From Perca fluviatilis (Eukaryota; Chordata; Actinopteri; Perciformes; Percidae): DNA of 64,000 nt. The position numbers and the translations under genes are program-made. Where the stretch lies: NCBI RefSeq assembly GCF_010015445.1, contig NC_053120.1:5764114-5828113 (forward strand). Reading direction: 5' to 3'. Shown piece after piece: positions 11,572 to 23,469 of this stretch; position 1 is the first letter of the stretch; each line of letters starts with the position of its first letter. The notes beneath the pieces are model-generated. The model had not been told where the DNA came from, made no database searches, and was given only the letters and a program-made list of their open reading frames with translations.

Positions 11572-11573
<2 letters not shown>

Positions 11574-12060
11574 GCACTTCTCTCCGCTCCCCAGCTGACT
11601 GTAAAAACGCCGGCTTCTAATAGGTTATTGACGGGCGCCAGAGGAAGATGATGACATCACCTCAGACCAATAGCAGGGCTCCGGGACTGACAGAAGGTAG
11701 GGAAGGACGGACGGAGAGGATGGAGAGATTGGGGATGGAAGGAAATGATGGAGAGATGGAGCAAAAGGAGCTCTTTTAATTTGTGTTGAACTCAGCAGCT
11801 CCTGTCACAGCAGCAGGGAGGAGGTTGGGGGGGGGGAGACAAGGGACGGTGATGAATGAGTGAATAAAAAAGGGGAGAGAAAGAGATAGAAGATGAGAAG
11901 GGAAGAGAGAGGGAGAGATTGAAGAGTACATAAAGGAGGTGCAGTGAAAATAAAAGATTGTTTAATGGTTCCAGGGCTGCGGATTGGGTTGATTGGTTGT
12001 TAGCGGTGAGCGGTTAACGGATTGGATGGGAGGATGGGGAGGAAAGAATGTCTCCACCTA
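11572..12060. other. GC-richer segment with CCAAT and CRE-like motifs, then purine-rich sequence
   Basis: 11580-11700 contains 'gatgacatcac' (CRE-like) and 'gaccaatagc' (CCAAT-like) close together. From 11700 the plus strand becomes purine-rich. A regulatory element is possible, but no transcript start or TATA box can be tied to it. Confidence 0.2.
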
Positions 12061-12225
12061 GAGCCGCCGAGATAGATCGATAAGTTGTCGACTATGGAAT
12101 TAATCGTCAACTCTTTTGATAAATTATTAAATCGGTTTGTCATTTTCTTATTAAAAAAAGGTAAAAAGTCTCAGATTGCAGGTTGTTAAATGTGAATATT
12201 TTCTTGTTCCTTCACTCCTCTGTGA
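12061..12225 (+). repeat. Dispersed repeat ('gttgtcgactatggaattaat' type)
   Basis: It opens 'tagagccgccgagatagatc' and continues 'ataagttgtcgact', 'taatcgtcaactctttt' and 'gataaatt'. A diverged inverted relative is visible at 36325-36412. It is a common non-autonomous family in fish. Confidence 0.5.
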
Positions 12226-12227
12226 CA

Positions 12228-12228
<1 letters not shown>

Positions 12229-12262
<34 letters not shown>
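12229..12262. repeat. (ATA)n trinucleotide repeat
   Basis: About eleven AAT/ATA units, perfect. It abuts the preceding dispersed repeat. Confidence 0.9.
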
Positions 12263-12420
12263 TTATACTTTATTACAATATAACAATGTTTTCACTCTTG
12301 TTTTAAAAAATGTGTGTGTGCCAAAAAATATCCCCTGCCCAAAATGTCACTTTCCACAAATGTCGTCATCCTCAAGGTCTAAAACTCAATCTGGTCCTCA
12401 CAAAGATAGAAGAACAACAC

Positions 12421-12421
12421 A

Positions 12422-12513
<92 letters not shown>

Positions 12514-12711
12514 TACTGAGCCAACACACTGAGGGATGTGTGGGCACGGCAGAACCAACCAGCTAAAAAAAGGCTAGCTATTACTATGGCAACGTCCGGG
12601 CCGTGTACCAATCGGAGGTCAACAAGATGAGGTAATGTTCTCGAAAGCTTTGTGAGCTTGCCCGCGCATGCACGCACGCACGCGCGCACGCACACACACA
12701 CACACACACAT
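12421..12711. repeat. (CA)n 12421-12509 and mixed (CACG)n/(CA)n 12663-12711
   Basis: The first tract has about 44 units with one CAAA interruption. The second starts as CACG/CGCA units and becomes pure CA. The 150 bases between them read 'ctattactatggcaacgtcc...' and are not recognised. Confidence 0.93.
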
Positions 12712-13778
12712 ACTTTAGTAGGAAAATACTGTACATACATTATGCAGCGAACCAACTAACAAACACACACAGATCAATGATCGGTGGAAGAGCCTGAGAG
12801 TTCCTGTACAACGCAACAACTCGCTGTTACATAACACTGTTCCATAACTCATGCAGCAGGAACACACAACAAAGAGAGGCGGAGCACTGCAGCAGCCCGG
12901 CACTCTTCCTGCAGAGTGATTGATGTTGCATCGTGCTCTAATAATGATCCGTGGAAACCTCCCAGACCAGTTCTGCTAAACACAGATACAGGTCATTAAC
13001 TATCTCACTGCATGGTACATGTTAACAAAATACCATTTCTTCGGTTTTGTTTTGGCCATTTGACAATGATGCTGAGAGGATCTGAAACTGCTCGATACAC
13101 GTCCAGATGTGCAGATCCCGTGGGTTAAACTTTGACCATCATAACTGATGAGTATGACGGGGAAAACTATGAAAATAACTTTTACTCAAATGGCTTTAGA
13201 ATGCACCTGCAAACACACAACTCACCCTCCCGTTCCCGGGGACACATCACAGTATTAATAATGTATACATCTTTCATTTTCTACACAATCAAACCAAACC
13301 AAAAGGCTTTTTGTTACACTTGCATTAGCTCAAATCTGATCCACCTGTTTACCTGCTTTAAGGGACTGCAGATGGAAACTAGCTGGTAGCTAAATGTGGT
13401 ACAAAGTACCTCTTCTCTTTAAGATAAATGCTTCATGGTTATCTATTAACCCCCTTCGTCTCAGAGTCATAACACACTCAGATGGCATGTATGTTTGTAC
13501 AGCGATGTTTTTTTTTCTGATCAAATATCATGCCTGAAAATCATCAAATTTAAAAAGGTTTTCTTCTAAGTAGTCCAGTGATTATTGTCTGCATATCCCT
13601 GGTTAAAAACAGCAACTGCTTATAGCTACGGCAGCATGATTGTTCAGGGTGCATATTCACCACAATGTAGCTAAGAGGCTGGCTCCATGGCAACACTGCA
13701 CTTGGCAATCAATGGATTTCAAAAGAAAAATGGAAACTAGCAGTACATATTTAGACAGAACTAAGGCTCAAGATGGTT
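12712..13778. other. Unique AT-rich sequence, no gene seen
   Basis: Some plus-strand stretches are open (for example 13132-13389), but none has codon bias, splice sites or a recognised domain. Confidence 0.4.
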
Positions 13779-13880
13779 TACGCTCAGTGGCCACCTTATT
13801 AGGTACACGTGTGCAATCAATACACCAGCTCTGCCATGAATTCTGCCTTTATGAGGTTGATGATGTTCACTTAATGTAAC
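13779..13880 (+). mobile_element. MITE end ('cagtggccaccttattaggt')
   Basis: 'cagtggccaccttattaggt' followed by 'acacgtgtgcaatcaata' and 'accagctctgccat' matches an end sequence seen widely in fish dispersed repeats. Only about 100 bases remain and no partner end was found. Confidence 0.45.
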
Positions 13881-13945
13881 CTTATTCTACCTTATTATAA
13901 ATCATGAACAGGTAAGTGAGCGGCCTTGAAGAGACAGATGACAGT

Positions 13946-14735
13946 CCTCAGCTGTTCAGTCCAAACTGAAAAATCTTGGTGTAATATTTGATAATAACAT
14001 GTACTTGGATCAACATATTAAATCTCTGACCCGCACATGTTTCTTTCAATTAAGAAACATTGCCAAAATTAGAGGAACTGTTTCACATTCTGAGCTTGAG
14101 ATGATTATTCATGCTTTTATTTCATCTCGGCTTGACTACTGCAATTCTATTTTCACCTGTCTCAGCAAATCGTCACAGGACCGTTTACAACTAGTCCAGA
14201 ATTCTGCTGCAAGGCTGCTAACCAGGTGCGCAGGATGTCACACATTACTCCAGTTTTATACTCATTACATTGGCTTCGATTAACTACAGGATCAAATTTA
14301 AAATTTTGGTTCTGACTTATATTATTGCATGTATGTCAGGCTCCGTATATCTCGGACCTGCTCCATTCATACACTACAAATAGGCCCCTCAGGTCTTCTA
14401 ACCAGGGATTACTGGTTGTTCCACGCACCCGTTTAAAGACTAGAGGTGACCGTTCCTTTGAAGCGGTGGCTCCAAACCTGTGGAATGCGCTTCCTATTGC
14501 CTTACGTTCTGCAGTCTCTGTTGAAGCTTTTAAAAAGCAGCTGAAGACGCACTTGTTTAAATTTGCTTTTGATTCATTTATGTAAAATGTTGCCTTTTAA
14601 TGACTGTTTTTATTCTTTTATCTTTATTGTTGTATAATTCACTATGTTTTGTACAAATTTTTATCTTGTGAAGCACTTTGTGATTCTGTCTGTGAAAAGT
14701 GCTATATTAAATAAACTTATTATTATTATTATTAT
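13946..14735 (+). pseudogene. Non-LTR retrotransposon (CR1/L2/Rex-like) C-terminus and 3' UTR
   Basis: The first frame reads KLKNLGVIFD... then HAFISSRLDYCNS and LQLVQNSAARLLT (to about 14225). After frameshifts the second frame (14300-14583) gives APYISDLL, LRSSNQGLLVVPRTR, SFEAVAPNLWNALP and FKKQLKTHLFKFAFD. These are standard motifs of the region downstream of the reverse transcriptase in CR1/L2-type LINEs. The 3' UTR has 'gtgaagcactttgtgattct' and ends in a (TTA)n tail at 14716-14735. It is 5'-truncated and broken by frameshifts at about 14225-14300. Confidence 0.85.
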
Positions 14736-15200
14736 ATGTGGTGGATAATGTCAGTTAATTTGAGTAAAAATACAGAATTTGCTTATCTGGTGCGAATGTG
14801 CCGTGCGAAATACAGAAGTGGGGGGTAATTTCGAAATCACATGAGGTCCCCTTATACTGGTCCCGTGCGACTAGGGCTATTGTCGGAGATGTGTAAACTC
14901 AATGATATGTTTATTACTGAGGTCATAGTTAAAGGTGGTGTGGTACTACATTATAATGAGGCGGTTGTAAATGTTGTTCTCTTTCCCTGTCGCTTGCAGA
15001 CTATTAGAAACACCTCTCAATACAACGCAGTCCAGTACAACACCATCACTAACCATGTGCCAGATCGGAGCTCAGCTGTGTCCGCATGTGCATAACATCA
15101 GTAGAATATCATCTACGAGTAAATGTATATTTCTCTCACTATGCATGGTCACAAAGAAGGTAATTGTGATTGTAACTGCTTTTAATATACCCACACATCT
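14736..15200. other. Unidentified sequence, possibly repeat-derived
   Basis: It contains 'gtgccgtgcgaaatacagaa' and 'tggtcccgtgcgac', which look repeat-like, but no family could be assigned. No gene was seen. Confidence 0.35.
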
Positions 15201-15678
15201 GAAGTCTCTTTCCCATAATTCTGCCTTGGTATGTGCCATTTCTGTGTCTGTAGCTATTGAGGAGGAGAGAGGGGGGGGCAAGGTGGAGTGTGTTGCCTTG
15301 ACCAACTGCCACTTTGCTCGTTTGAAAGCCATGATGTCGCTCTCTCTCTCATGGGTGGGCCAAATTCTCTGGGTGGGCAAAGCAGAGAAAGGGGAGGTAA
15401 CCTTGCTCCTTATGACCTCATAAGGAGAAGATTCCTGATTGGCCCATCTGAGCTTTCATTTTCTCAAAGGCAGAGCAGGATACCCAGGGCTCGGTTTACA
15501 CCTATCACCATTTCTAGCCACTGGGGGACCATAGACAGGCTGGGGGAACTCATATTAATGTTAAAAAACCTCATAAAGTGAAATGTTCATGCCATGAGAC
15601 CTTTAAAAATTTCACGTAAAAGAACATGTACATTGAGTGGTAATATAGTCCTGTTTTGATAATCGTTCAGACTAATAC
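15201..15678 (+). repeat. Duplicated segment, copy 1 (partner 18515-19000)
   Basis: It is nearly identical to 18515-19000 over its whole length, from 'gaagtctctttcccataatt' to 'agactaatac'. It includes the right end of the TTAA MITE (ending 'gagacctttaa' near 15600) and about 70 bases beyond that end. The left side starts exactly at the last 46-bp unit but has no array. The shared open frame (GGQSRERGGNLAPYDL...) reflects recent duplication, not coding. Confidence 0.9.
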
Positions 15679-16599
15679 CCACACAGAAGGCATGGATCAC
15701 TGAATTGAAAAGGTTTAAGTTGAAAAAGATAACTTTTAAAATGCAGGAGAATGGGATGGAATAAGCTGAAACCTCGGCACCTGTGGAAGCATTCTCAAAG
15801 TCAATATTAAGAGGAAAAGAAAAAAGAAATTGGAAAAATTATGAAAATTGGGAAACTGCAACTGATTTTGTATGGAGGGGTGCACAGGTAATAGGGGTTT
15901 GGTTTTGAATTGTAATTTGGTGTAGTGTTTGTTTGATTTAATATTATGTATTTAATATGTATGTATGTGATTTATGTCACATGGAAAAATTATTAAATAA
16001 AAAATAATGTCTGCATGTGTTCACACTTGGCGCTTCAATGCAACCTGGCTAATCAGATATATTTCTACACAATAGCTGCATCCAAAATGGCACTTGGTGC
16101 AAGAAAAAGCCTTCTTCTTTTCTTTGTATTCTTTGTATTTTTGTAATGGTGGCAGGGCCCGTACGAGACGCGCTTTGTTGAGGAGAACGCAGCGACCACA
16201 GTGCTATAAGACAGAGCGGGTCTCAGCTGTGCTGCAGCCCCGGTTTTCCTTCATCTTTGACTCTTTGACTCTTCCCTTTTCTCTCGCTTGGGAGAGCTAC
16301 TCCCGTGTGGCGGGGAGATGACGCCTCCCACCTACGTTTGATAAATTGCCAGGATTGGGCCCGCATGCTGGCCACACTTCACTGGGATTGAAACTCAACT
16401 CAATGCGAGCCAGGCCACCTCGGCATGTGGTCTGGCTGATGGGATCCCAATGCGAGCACGACCCCATCCCCGAGCGTCCAGAGTGGGGTGTTTCTGCTGA
16501 AGCAGCCATTACTGTAGGTTTGACTGCGTTAAAAACCAGGATACAGTGAGGCTGTACACACAGCCAGACATTTTTTCTCTATTTTGTTTTGTTTTTAAT
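15679..16599. other. Unidentified; possible LINE 3' end near 15700-16010
   Basis: 15700-16010 is A-rich and ends 'attattaaataaaaaataat', which may be a retrotransposon tail. 16094-16550 is GC-richer, with 'gggcccgcatgctggccaca' and a poly-pyrimidine stretch, and was not recognised. Confidence 0.25.
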
Positions 16600-16687
16600 T
16601 TTTCTATTTAACCTTTATTTGACCAGGAATATTCCCATTGAGATTCAGAATCTCTTTTACAAGTCTGTGCTGGCCAAGACAGCAGCA
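16600..16687 (+). repeat. Dispersed repeat fragment ('ttatttgaccagga' type)
   Basis: 'aacctttatttgaccaggaa', 'cccattgagattcag' and 'ctgtgctggccaagacagca' match a short repeat motif common in fish non-coding DNA. It lies directly against the TTAA element. Confidence 0.45.
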
Positions 16688-18928
16688 TTAAAGGTCCCAT
16701 GACATGGTGCTCTTTGGATGCTTTTATATAGACCTTAGTGGTCCCCTAATACTGTATCTGAAGTCTCTTTTATATAGACCTTAGTGGTCCCCTAATATTG
16801 TATCTGAAGTCTCTTTTATATAGACCTTAGTGGTCCCCTAATACTGTATCTGAAGTCTCTTTAATATAGACCTTAGTGGTCCCCTAATACTGTATCTGAA
16901 GTCTCTTTTATATAGACCTTAGTGGTCCCCTAATACTGTATCTGAAGTCTCTTTTATATAGACCTTAGTGGTCCCCTAATACTGTATCTGAAGTCTCTTT
17001 TATATAGACCTTAGTGGTCCCCTAATACTGTATCTGAAGTCTCTTTTATATAGACCCTAGTGGTCCCCTAATACTGTATGTGAAGTCTCTTTTATATAGA
17101 CCTTAGTGGTCCCCTAATACTGTATCTGAAGTCTCTTTTATATAGACCTTAGTGGTCCCCTAATACTGTATCTGAAGTCTCTTTTATATAGACCTTAGTG
17201 GTCCCCTAATACTGTATCTGAAGTCTCTTTTATATAGACCCCTTAGTGGTCCCCTAATACTGTATCTGAAGTCTCTTTAATATAGACCTTAGTGGTCCCC
17301 TAATACTGTATCTGAAGTCTCTTTTATATAGACCTTAGTGGTCCCCTAATACTGTATCTGACGTCTCTTTTATATAGACCTTAGTGGTCCCCTAATACTG
17401 TATCTGAAGTCTCTTTTATATAGACCTTAGTGGTCCCCTAATACTGTATCTGAAGTCTCTTTTATATAGACCTTAGTGGTCCCCTAATACTGTATCTGAA
17501 GTCTCTTTTATATAGCCACCTTAGTGGTCCCCTAATACTGTATCTGAAGTCTCTTTTATATAGACCTTAGTGGTCCCCTAATACTGTATCTGAAGTCTCT
17601 TTTATATAGACCTTAGTGGTCCCCTAATACTGTATGTGAAGTCTCTTTTATATAGACCTTAGTGGTCCCCTAATACTGTATCTGAAGTCTCTTTTATATA
17701 GACCTTAGTGGTCCCCTAATACTGTATCTGAAGTCTCTTTTATATAGACCTTAGTGGTCCCCTAATACTGTATCTGAAGTCTCTTTAATATAGACCTTAG
17801 TGGTCCCCCTAATACTGTATCTGAAGTCTCTTTTATATAGACCTTAGTGGTCCCCCTAATACTGTATCTGAAGTCTCTTTTATATAGACCTTAGTGGTCC
17901 CCCTAATACTGTATCTGAAGTCTCTTTTATATAGACCTTAGTGGTCCCCTAATACTGTATCTGAATTCTCTTTTATATAGACCTTAGTGGTCCCCTAATA
18001 CTGTATCTGAAGTCTCTTTTATATAGACCTTAGTGGTCCCCTAATACTGTATGTGAAGTCTCTTTTATATAGACCTTAGTGGTCCCCTAATACTGTATCT
18101 GAAGTCTCTTTTATATAGACCTTAGTGGTCCCCTAATACTGTATCTGAAGTCTCTTTTATATAGACCTTAGTGGTCCCCTAATACTGTATCTGAAGTCTC
18201 TTTTATATAGACCTTAGTGGTCCCCTAATACTGTATCTGAAGTCTCTTTTATATAGACCTTAGTGGTCCCCTAATACTGTATCTGAAGTCTCTTTTATAT
18301 AGACCTTAGTGGTCCCCTAATACTGTATCTGAAGTCTCTTTTATATAGACCTTAGTGGTCCCCTAATACTGTATGTGAAGTCTCTTTTATATAGACCTTA
18401 GTGGTCCCCTAATACTGTATGTGAAGTCTCTTTTATATAGACCTTAGTGGTCCCCTAATACTGTATCTGAAGTCTCTTTTATATAGACCTTAGTGGTCCC
18501 CTAATACTGTATTTGAAGTCTCTTTCCCATAATTGAGCCTTGGTATGTGCCATTTCTGTGTCTGTAGCTATTGAGGAGGAGAGAGGGGGGGCAAGGTGGA
18601 GGGTGGGGGGTGTGTGGCCTTGACCAACTGCCACTTTGCTCGTTTGAAAGCCATGATGTCTCTCTCTCTCCCATGGGTGGGCCAAATTCTCTGGGCGGGC
18701 AAAGCAGAGAAAGGGGAGGTAACCTTGCTCCTTATGACCTCATAAGGAGAAGATTCCTGATCGGTCCATCTGAGCTTTCATTTTCTCAAAGGCAGAGCAG
18801 GATACCCAGGGCTCGGTTTACACCTATCACCATTTCTAGCCACTGGGGGACCATAGACAGGCTGGGGGAACGCATATTAATGTTAAAAAACCTCATAAAG
18901 TGAAATGTTCATGCCATGAGACCTTTAA
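16688..18928 (+). mobile_element. TTAA-ended (piggyBac-like) MITE carrying a 46-bp satellite
   Basis: The left end is TTAAAGGTCCCATGACATGG (16688). The right end reads 'catgccatgagacctttaa' (to 18928), its inverted complement with a few changes. TTAA at both ends points to a piggyBac-type target preference. Of 2241 bases, 1804 are tandem 46-bp units, so the core element is only about 440 bases. No transposase. The right flank is shared with copy 15201-15678, so the exact right boundary deserves caution. Confidence 0.72.
16721..18524 (+). repeat. 46-bp tandem satellite, about 39 copies
   Basis: The unit begins 'tatagaccttagtggtcccc' and continues 'taatactgtatctgaagt' plus 'ctctttta'. GACC-ttagt-GGTC is a small inverted repeat in each unit. 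Units are almost identical; variants include an extra C (CCCCCTAAT) in three consecutive units near 17804, 17850 and 17896, GTGAAG for CTGAAG in scattered units, and ACCCCTTAG or CCACCTTAG insertions. The high identity shows recent homogenisation. Confidence 0.97.
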
Positions 18929-19000
18929 AAATTTCACGTAAAAGAACATGTACATTGAGTGGTAATATAGTCCTGTTTTGATAATCGTTCAGACTAATAC
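18515..19000 (+). repeat. Duplicated segment, copy 2 (partner 15201-15678)
   Basis: It is the same sequence as copy 1 with about eight extra bases in a G-rich stretch near 18600. Identity continues about 70 bases past the MITE terminus at 18928, then stops abruptly at 19000. Confidence 0.9.
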
Positions 19001-20450
19001 AAATATTCTAGTTAAAGGTGTCTCTGTAGCTCACCCAAAGATGAGGGTGCAAAACCTTTAGAAGCACTTTCATCAAAAACAGTACGGGTTTAAAGGAAGG
19101 AGGTTGCAGCAACTGAGTTTTAGGAGTAAGTAGAGAACATACCCATCTATACCTTCTATTTCATCTGTCCGTGCAACTTAAACTCTGAGAATTAGACAGA
19201 GCTATTTCTATATGCAACAACAAGGCAAAGATAAGAGACATGTCTTTTCCCAACTCGTTGCCAACAGACCATCCCTCTCTGCCCTCCAACATTCAAGCCA
19301 AACTTTTCCTTTATGTGCATTGTGGCAAGATCACAGAAACATGTCAGCACAAATATACACAAAAGCTAAGTTTTTCATGTATATTCCATAGGATCTGTCC
19401 GTGTCTATTAGACCACTGTACTACACATAAAGCTGGTGTGACTGCGGCTGCATTTCCCTGCATTTTCCATCATAACATGCGTAGGATTTCTCTCATGCAG
19501 CCCTCTTTCTGTCTCAACATATATGTGGATGTGCGTGTCAAGCCGGCATGCTAAATTCCTCTGAGTGCCTACATGTCAGCTCCTTTCAGTCAATTACTTT
19601 GAGTACGTGCATATCTTTGGCCCCATGCTGACCTCCAACCACTGCCCAAGGAGGCCAGGTGCGTGCATTTATGTGTGCGCGTTTTCTTCAACACTATATA
19701 TTTTCTTTACGCTCAATACACTGTATTGGATTTGCACCGCTCTTGACGTTTTCTGGAGAAAATTGGATGTGTGCACTGAGAAAAATATCCCTCACAACAA
19801 GTCTTATGATCCTGATCTTCTGGTTAAATCATTTAGAGGGGGATTTTAATACAACCAGACTCTGATTTTCATAGTTAAACCTAAATAAATAACGTAAAGA
19901 TTGAGTCAGGAGTTTAAAGCTGCTTTAGGAAATACTTTTAGTAGAAAGCCAGCCGTCTCCTCTCTAACAATGATGTGAAGGTTCAGTAAAGAGCAGTAGA
20001 CATCCCAGAAGTTCAAGGTATATTTGCTCAGATAAAGCTTCAACAAAAGTTTGGATTCCCCTCCCTGCGCTCATCTCTTTGGATCTTTTAAAGAGATGAC
20101 TGATTGACATGGTTGGTGCTTTCTGGATTTTACTTATTGCGTTGTGCTATTTTAGGGAACTGATATCCCAACAGTGTTGAAATCTCTCACAGCTGCCAAC
20201 AGGCAACATCTGCAGATTTGCTCATTATTTCAGGTATCGTAATACCTTTTTTAATCTCACGCAGAAATTGGTGTCTAGTTACGCCCTCACCAAGGACAAA
20301 CTGCTTTGTTTCTGCCTGCATGACTTGATGCAGCTAATGTTTGTTAATGGTATGCTGTTCAGGATTATTTTTAAACTGTTATTGGAAAGTTGCAAACACT
20401 CTCTCTCTGCAACACACTTCCCACTCACTGAGACACAAACCATCCAAAAA
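19001..20450. other. Unique sequence, no gene seen
   Basis: About 1.45 kb without tandem repeats or transposon ends. Plus-strand open stretches (19240-19554, 19565-19849) have no domain or splice support. It may be intron. Confidence 0.45.
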
Positions 20451-21175
20451 AAATGCTTTCACAATAGAAATGAACCAGACCATGGTTCAATTTGATGCAG
20501 ACCAAGACCACATCTAACCCGTTTTGCTTGGTTCAGTTAGGCTTGTGTGAAAGCTGTCAATTAAACTCTGATGCGAACCAAACAACCAGTTAGAGAACAC
20601 CAGAAAAGAGCGGTCCCAGTTTGCTTGATTCCCTCTTACACCAGAAACACACAGCGTCCATGTTTTTCAATCTGTCCGGCTACACCGGTGGCTGCGCCAG
20701 CCCGCGTACCGCAGCGATTGTTTCCGATTGTTTCGGTGTCTACTATATTTCTTACGAGAGCTGCGAGCAAATGTGTCAAACCAGGCAGGTAATCACATAC
20801 AGGAAGGCCACAGTGCAGCCGGATACTTTACAAAATAAACCACATTTCAAAATAAAACACCCAGGTTTATGGTGATTTTGTCTGTCTTGATTTCTCAGCT
20901 GTGTCTACAGAGACACACACACGCAGGTACGCTCACTCACTCACTCACTCACTCACTCACTCACTCACTCACTCACTCACTCACTCACTCACTCACTCAC
21001 TCACTCACTCAGCCGTTTTATAGAGTGGAAAGGAGAAGGATCACTTTGTGACCGGCGCGGAGAACTGAGCGTCTGGTATGAACAGGCGTGCGACCAGGCA
21101 CAAATCTACGCTTCGCGGCTACTACGGCGCTTCAGTGTCCGGTGTGATTCTGGCGTTAGGGTCCCTGTAGAACTG
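20451..21175. mobile_element. MITE pair: 'gtgaaagctg' type and 'cttacaccagaaac' type
   Basis: 20451-20620 has 'ttggttcagttaggcttgtg' and 'gaaccaaacaaccag', typical of the TTTGGTT-rich MITE class also seen near 864-2316. A second element seems to run from 'ccctcttacaccagaaacac' (20630) to the inverted 'gtccggtgtgattctggcg' (21135-21160), with a tetranucleotide repeat inside. Boundaries are approximate. Confidence 0.4.
20931..21010. repeat. (CTCA)n tetranucleotide repeat
   Basis: About 20 perfect units, giving a Leu-Thr-His-Ser open frame that is not a gene. Confidence 0.95.
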
Positions 21176-22587
21176 ATAATGCAGCAGACCACTCCACGGC
21201 CAAAACTGTCCAAAACAAGTTACCTGATAGTCCGTATGACTGCATGTGTACTCCTGTTGGTTTGGTTGTACTAAGAGTGTAAGAATAGACTGTAATTGGA
21301 GATTTTTTTTTCTACAGGTGTGAAAATGACGTTGAGAAATTACTTGAATGACAGAAAAGTTACTTTAAGGTCTTATTGAACAGCAAGATAAAAGTGGTTA
21401 TGGAGTGAAAATGGAGACAATGGATTTGTCACGGCAGGAAAAGCACAGGAATAACTAAGGCTAATGAAAGTGAGTCAGCATGAATGAGAGCAAAGGTCTG
21501 TATTTCATACGTGTCACATCATACTCTAGGTGATAATACATGTTTTTGTCCTCCCTCCCTGCTTTCTCTCCTCTCTCCTCCTCAGAGTGGAGTCTAGAGT
21601 TTGATTTTGTGAGTTCCCCGCTTGCTCCCAAAATAAAGTGCGGAGTCAGAGCACTCCCTGGTGGTGCCAAAACTGAACTTCAGTGACTCAAACTTGGCCA
21701 ACTTTTATTTGTGTCTGAGTTACTTTGTCTCCATTCAGCCTGATACGACCCGGTACGGTCCCAGCAGGAGTTTTTATTGGTTTGAATACAAAGAAAAGCG
21801 GCAGAGATTAAATTTGGGAGCTTTGGCTGTTGGTGTTGATCCACGTGTTGCATAAATGGTGGGTTACTATGCAGAGATTAATAGAACCAAGTGTCGGTGC
21901 ATTTTACTGCAGCAGAGAATCTAAACACACCACTACACATCTTTAAGGTCTTTTTTTCTTTCAGTTTTGGACACTTATTTTAGACATGGAATCTGTTAGA
22001 TTACTTGCTTTATATATTGGTTACAATAAAGGCCTTTTGTCATTCAGACACATACGCAAATGTCCGTTGAAATATTACAGGAAAAAAGTTGAAATATTTG
22101 AGAAAAAAATAAGAAATATTACAGGGGACAAATCGGAATATTTTAGAAAACAGTTGAAATATCACAAAAACAAAATGGCTCTATTCAAACATGACAGGTC
22201 AATTCACATGAAGTCGCAATAACTGCATGATATCTGGCACCCGGTACATAAGAAGAAGCAATGGCAATGAGTCATAATATTGACATGATATGAAGGGAGA
22301 AGAGTGCATGTGCATTAGTGATGGATTTTAAAACTTGTTCTGATGCTAAACGACTTAATGAATAAGTGTGAGTGAGTGACACTTGTCCCACATTTCACTG
22401 GTGGATCCTCTCATTCATTTTGTCATCATTATTTATTAGATAGAATATAGAATTCTTCTGCCTAATTTATGAAGTCTGAGAGCATCTAAGCACAGTTAAT
22501 TAAGACGTTAACTGTGCCTCTAACGTGCTGTTTGATATTCATTCAGTCAGCAGCTGGCACCGATCAGAATTAAGCTGGGCAGACACT
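21176..22587. other. Unique sequence, no gene seen
   Basis: There is an acceptor-like pyrimidine tract at 21541-21585, but the open frame behind it ends quickly and matches nothing known. 22240-22580 is AT-rich and could hold non-coding conserved sequence. Confidence 0.4.
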
Positions 22588-22837
22588 GGGCCCTATTTTA
22601 ACGATCTGAAACGCAAGTGTGAAACGCAAAACGCAAGTATGAAACGCAAAACGCAAGTAGCTTTGTGGGCGGATCTCGGCCGATGTTGCTATGATACCGG
22701 CGGGATAAATGAGTCTTGCGCCCGACGCAAATCTTAAATGGGTTGGTCTGAAGTAGCTAGGTGTGGTTTGGGTAGGTGAAAATAAAATCACGTTTCATTT
22801 CCCTTTAAGAGCAGGCGTATTGTCCGGCGGATTGCTA

Positions 22838-23269
22838 TTATGGCGGGAGTTCTGCTGCACGCCAGCGGAGCTGTCCGGGATGCGGCAAAGTAATAAATGC
22901 CCGTCTTGGCCGGGTGGCGGTGTTGGGTGGCGCATCTCCACAGTCTGGAGAGGACTGCTGCAGCCATGGAGGTGGGCCCCAAGCGCCCCCCCACACCTGG
23001 CTGCCTTTCCTTCCTCCTCCCCCCAACTCCATCTCCGTCCACCCGCTCCACCAGGAGCGCATCGCGCATTGCCACTCCCGGACCAGATCCCGCCGTAGTT
23101 CAACATCACGTCTCCTTAAGTCCTCTAATATTTCCTCATTTATGTCATCAACACATCCACGATTCATGGAAATATTGTGTAAAACACAACAAGCCACAAA
23201 GAATGCTGCGACTTTTTGAGGACTGTACTGTAAAGTGCCTCCTGACCTATCCAAACACCTGAAGCGCAT
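22838..23269 (-). pseudogene. Harbinger (HARBI1-like) transposase C-terminal fragment
   Basis: The conceptual product opens with MRFRCLDRSGG, continues LQYSPQKVAAFF and ACCVLHNISM, and then an acidic/arginine stretch (INEEILEDLRRRD). 'RFRCLD...L.Y.P.KV...ACCVLHN' is the conserved C-terminal signature of the Harbinger DDE nuclease family. The catalytic DD portion that should precede it is absent because a nested element begins near 23290-23360. The GC-rich tail (residues 70-143) does not resemble the family. Confidence 0.75.
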
Positions 23270-23469
23270 TTTCAGTAATATTTTTCTTTGTAATTAATGT
23301 ATGGTTTTCAAAAATTGTGAACTGCTGTAGATGAGAGAAGTGTATGGCGTTTGCTGCCGCCAGGGCTGGACTGGGACAAAAAATCGGCCCTGGCATTTTT
23401 TGGGCCAGGCGGCCCACACCCACCGTGATTGGTCAGACACATTCCCTGCAGACAGTCCTCTTAAAATAT

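Noticed and set aside
12576..12631. Plus-strand stretch YYYGNVRAVYQSEVNKMR before a 'gtaatg' donor-like site
   Set aside because: No credible acceptor upstream and the sequence between two CA tracts is possibly repeat-derived.
15288..18903. Two similar open frames (15288-15581 and 18571-18903) that look conserved
   Set aside because: Similarity is explained by recent DNA duplication; the frames differ by indels and have no known domain.
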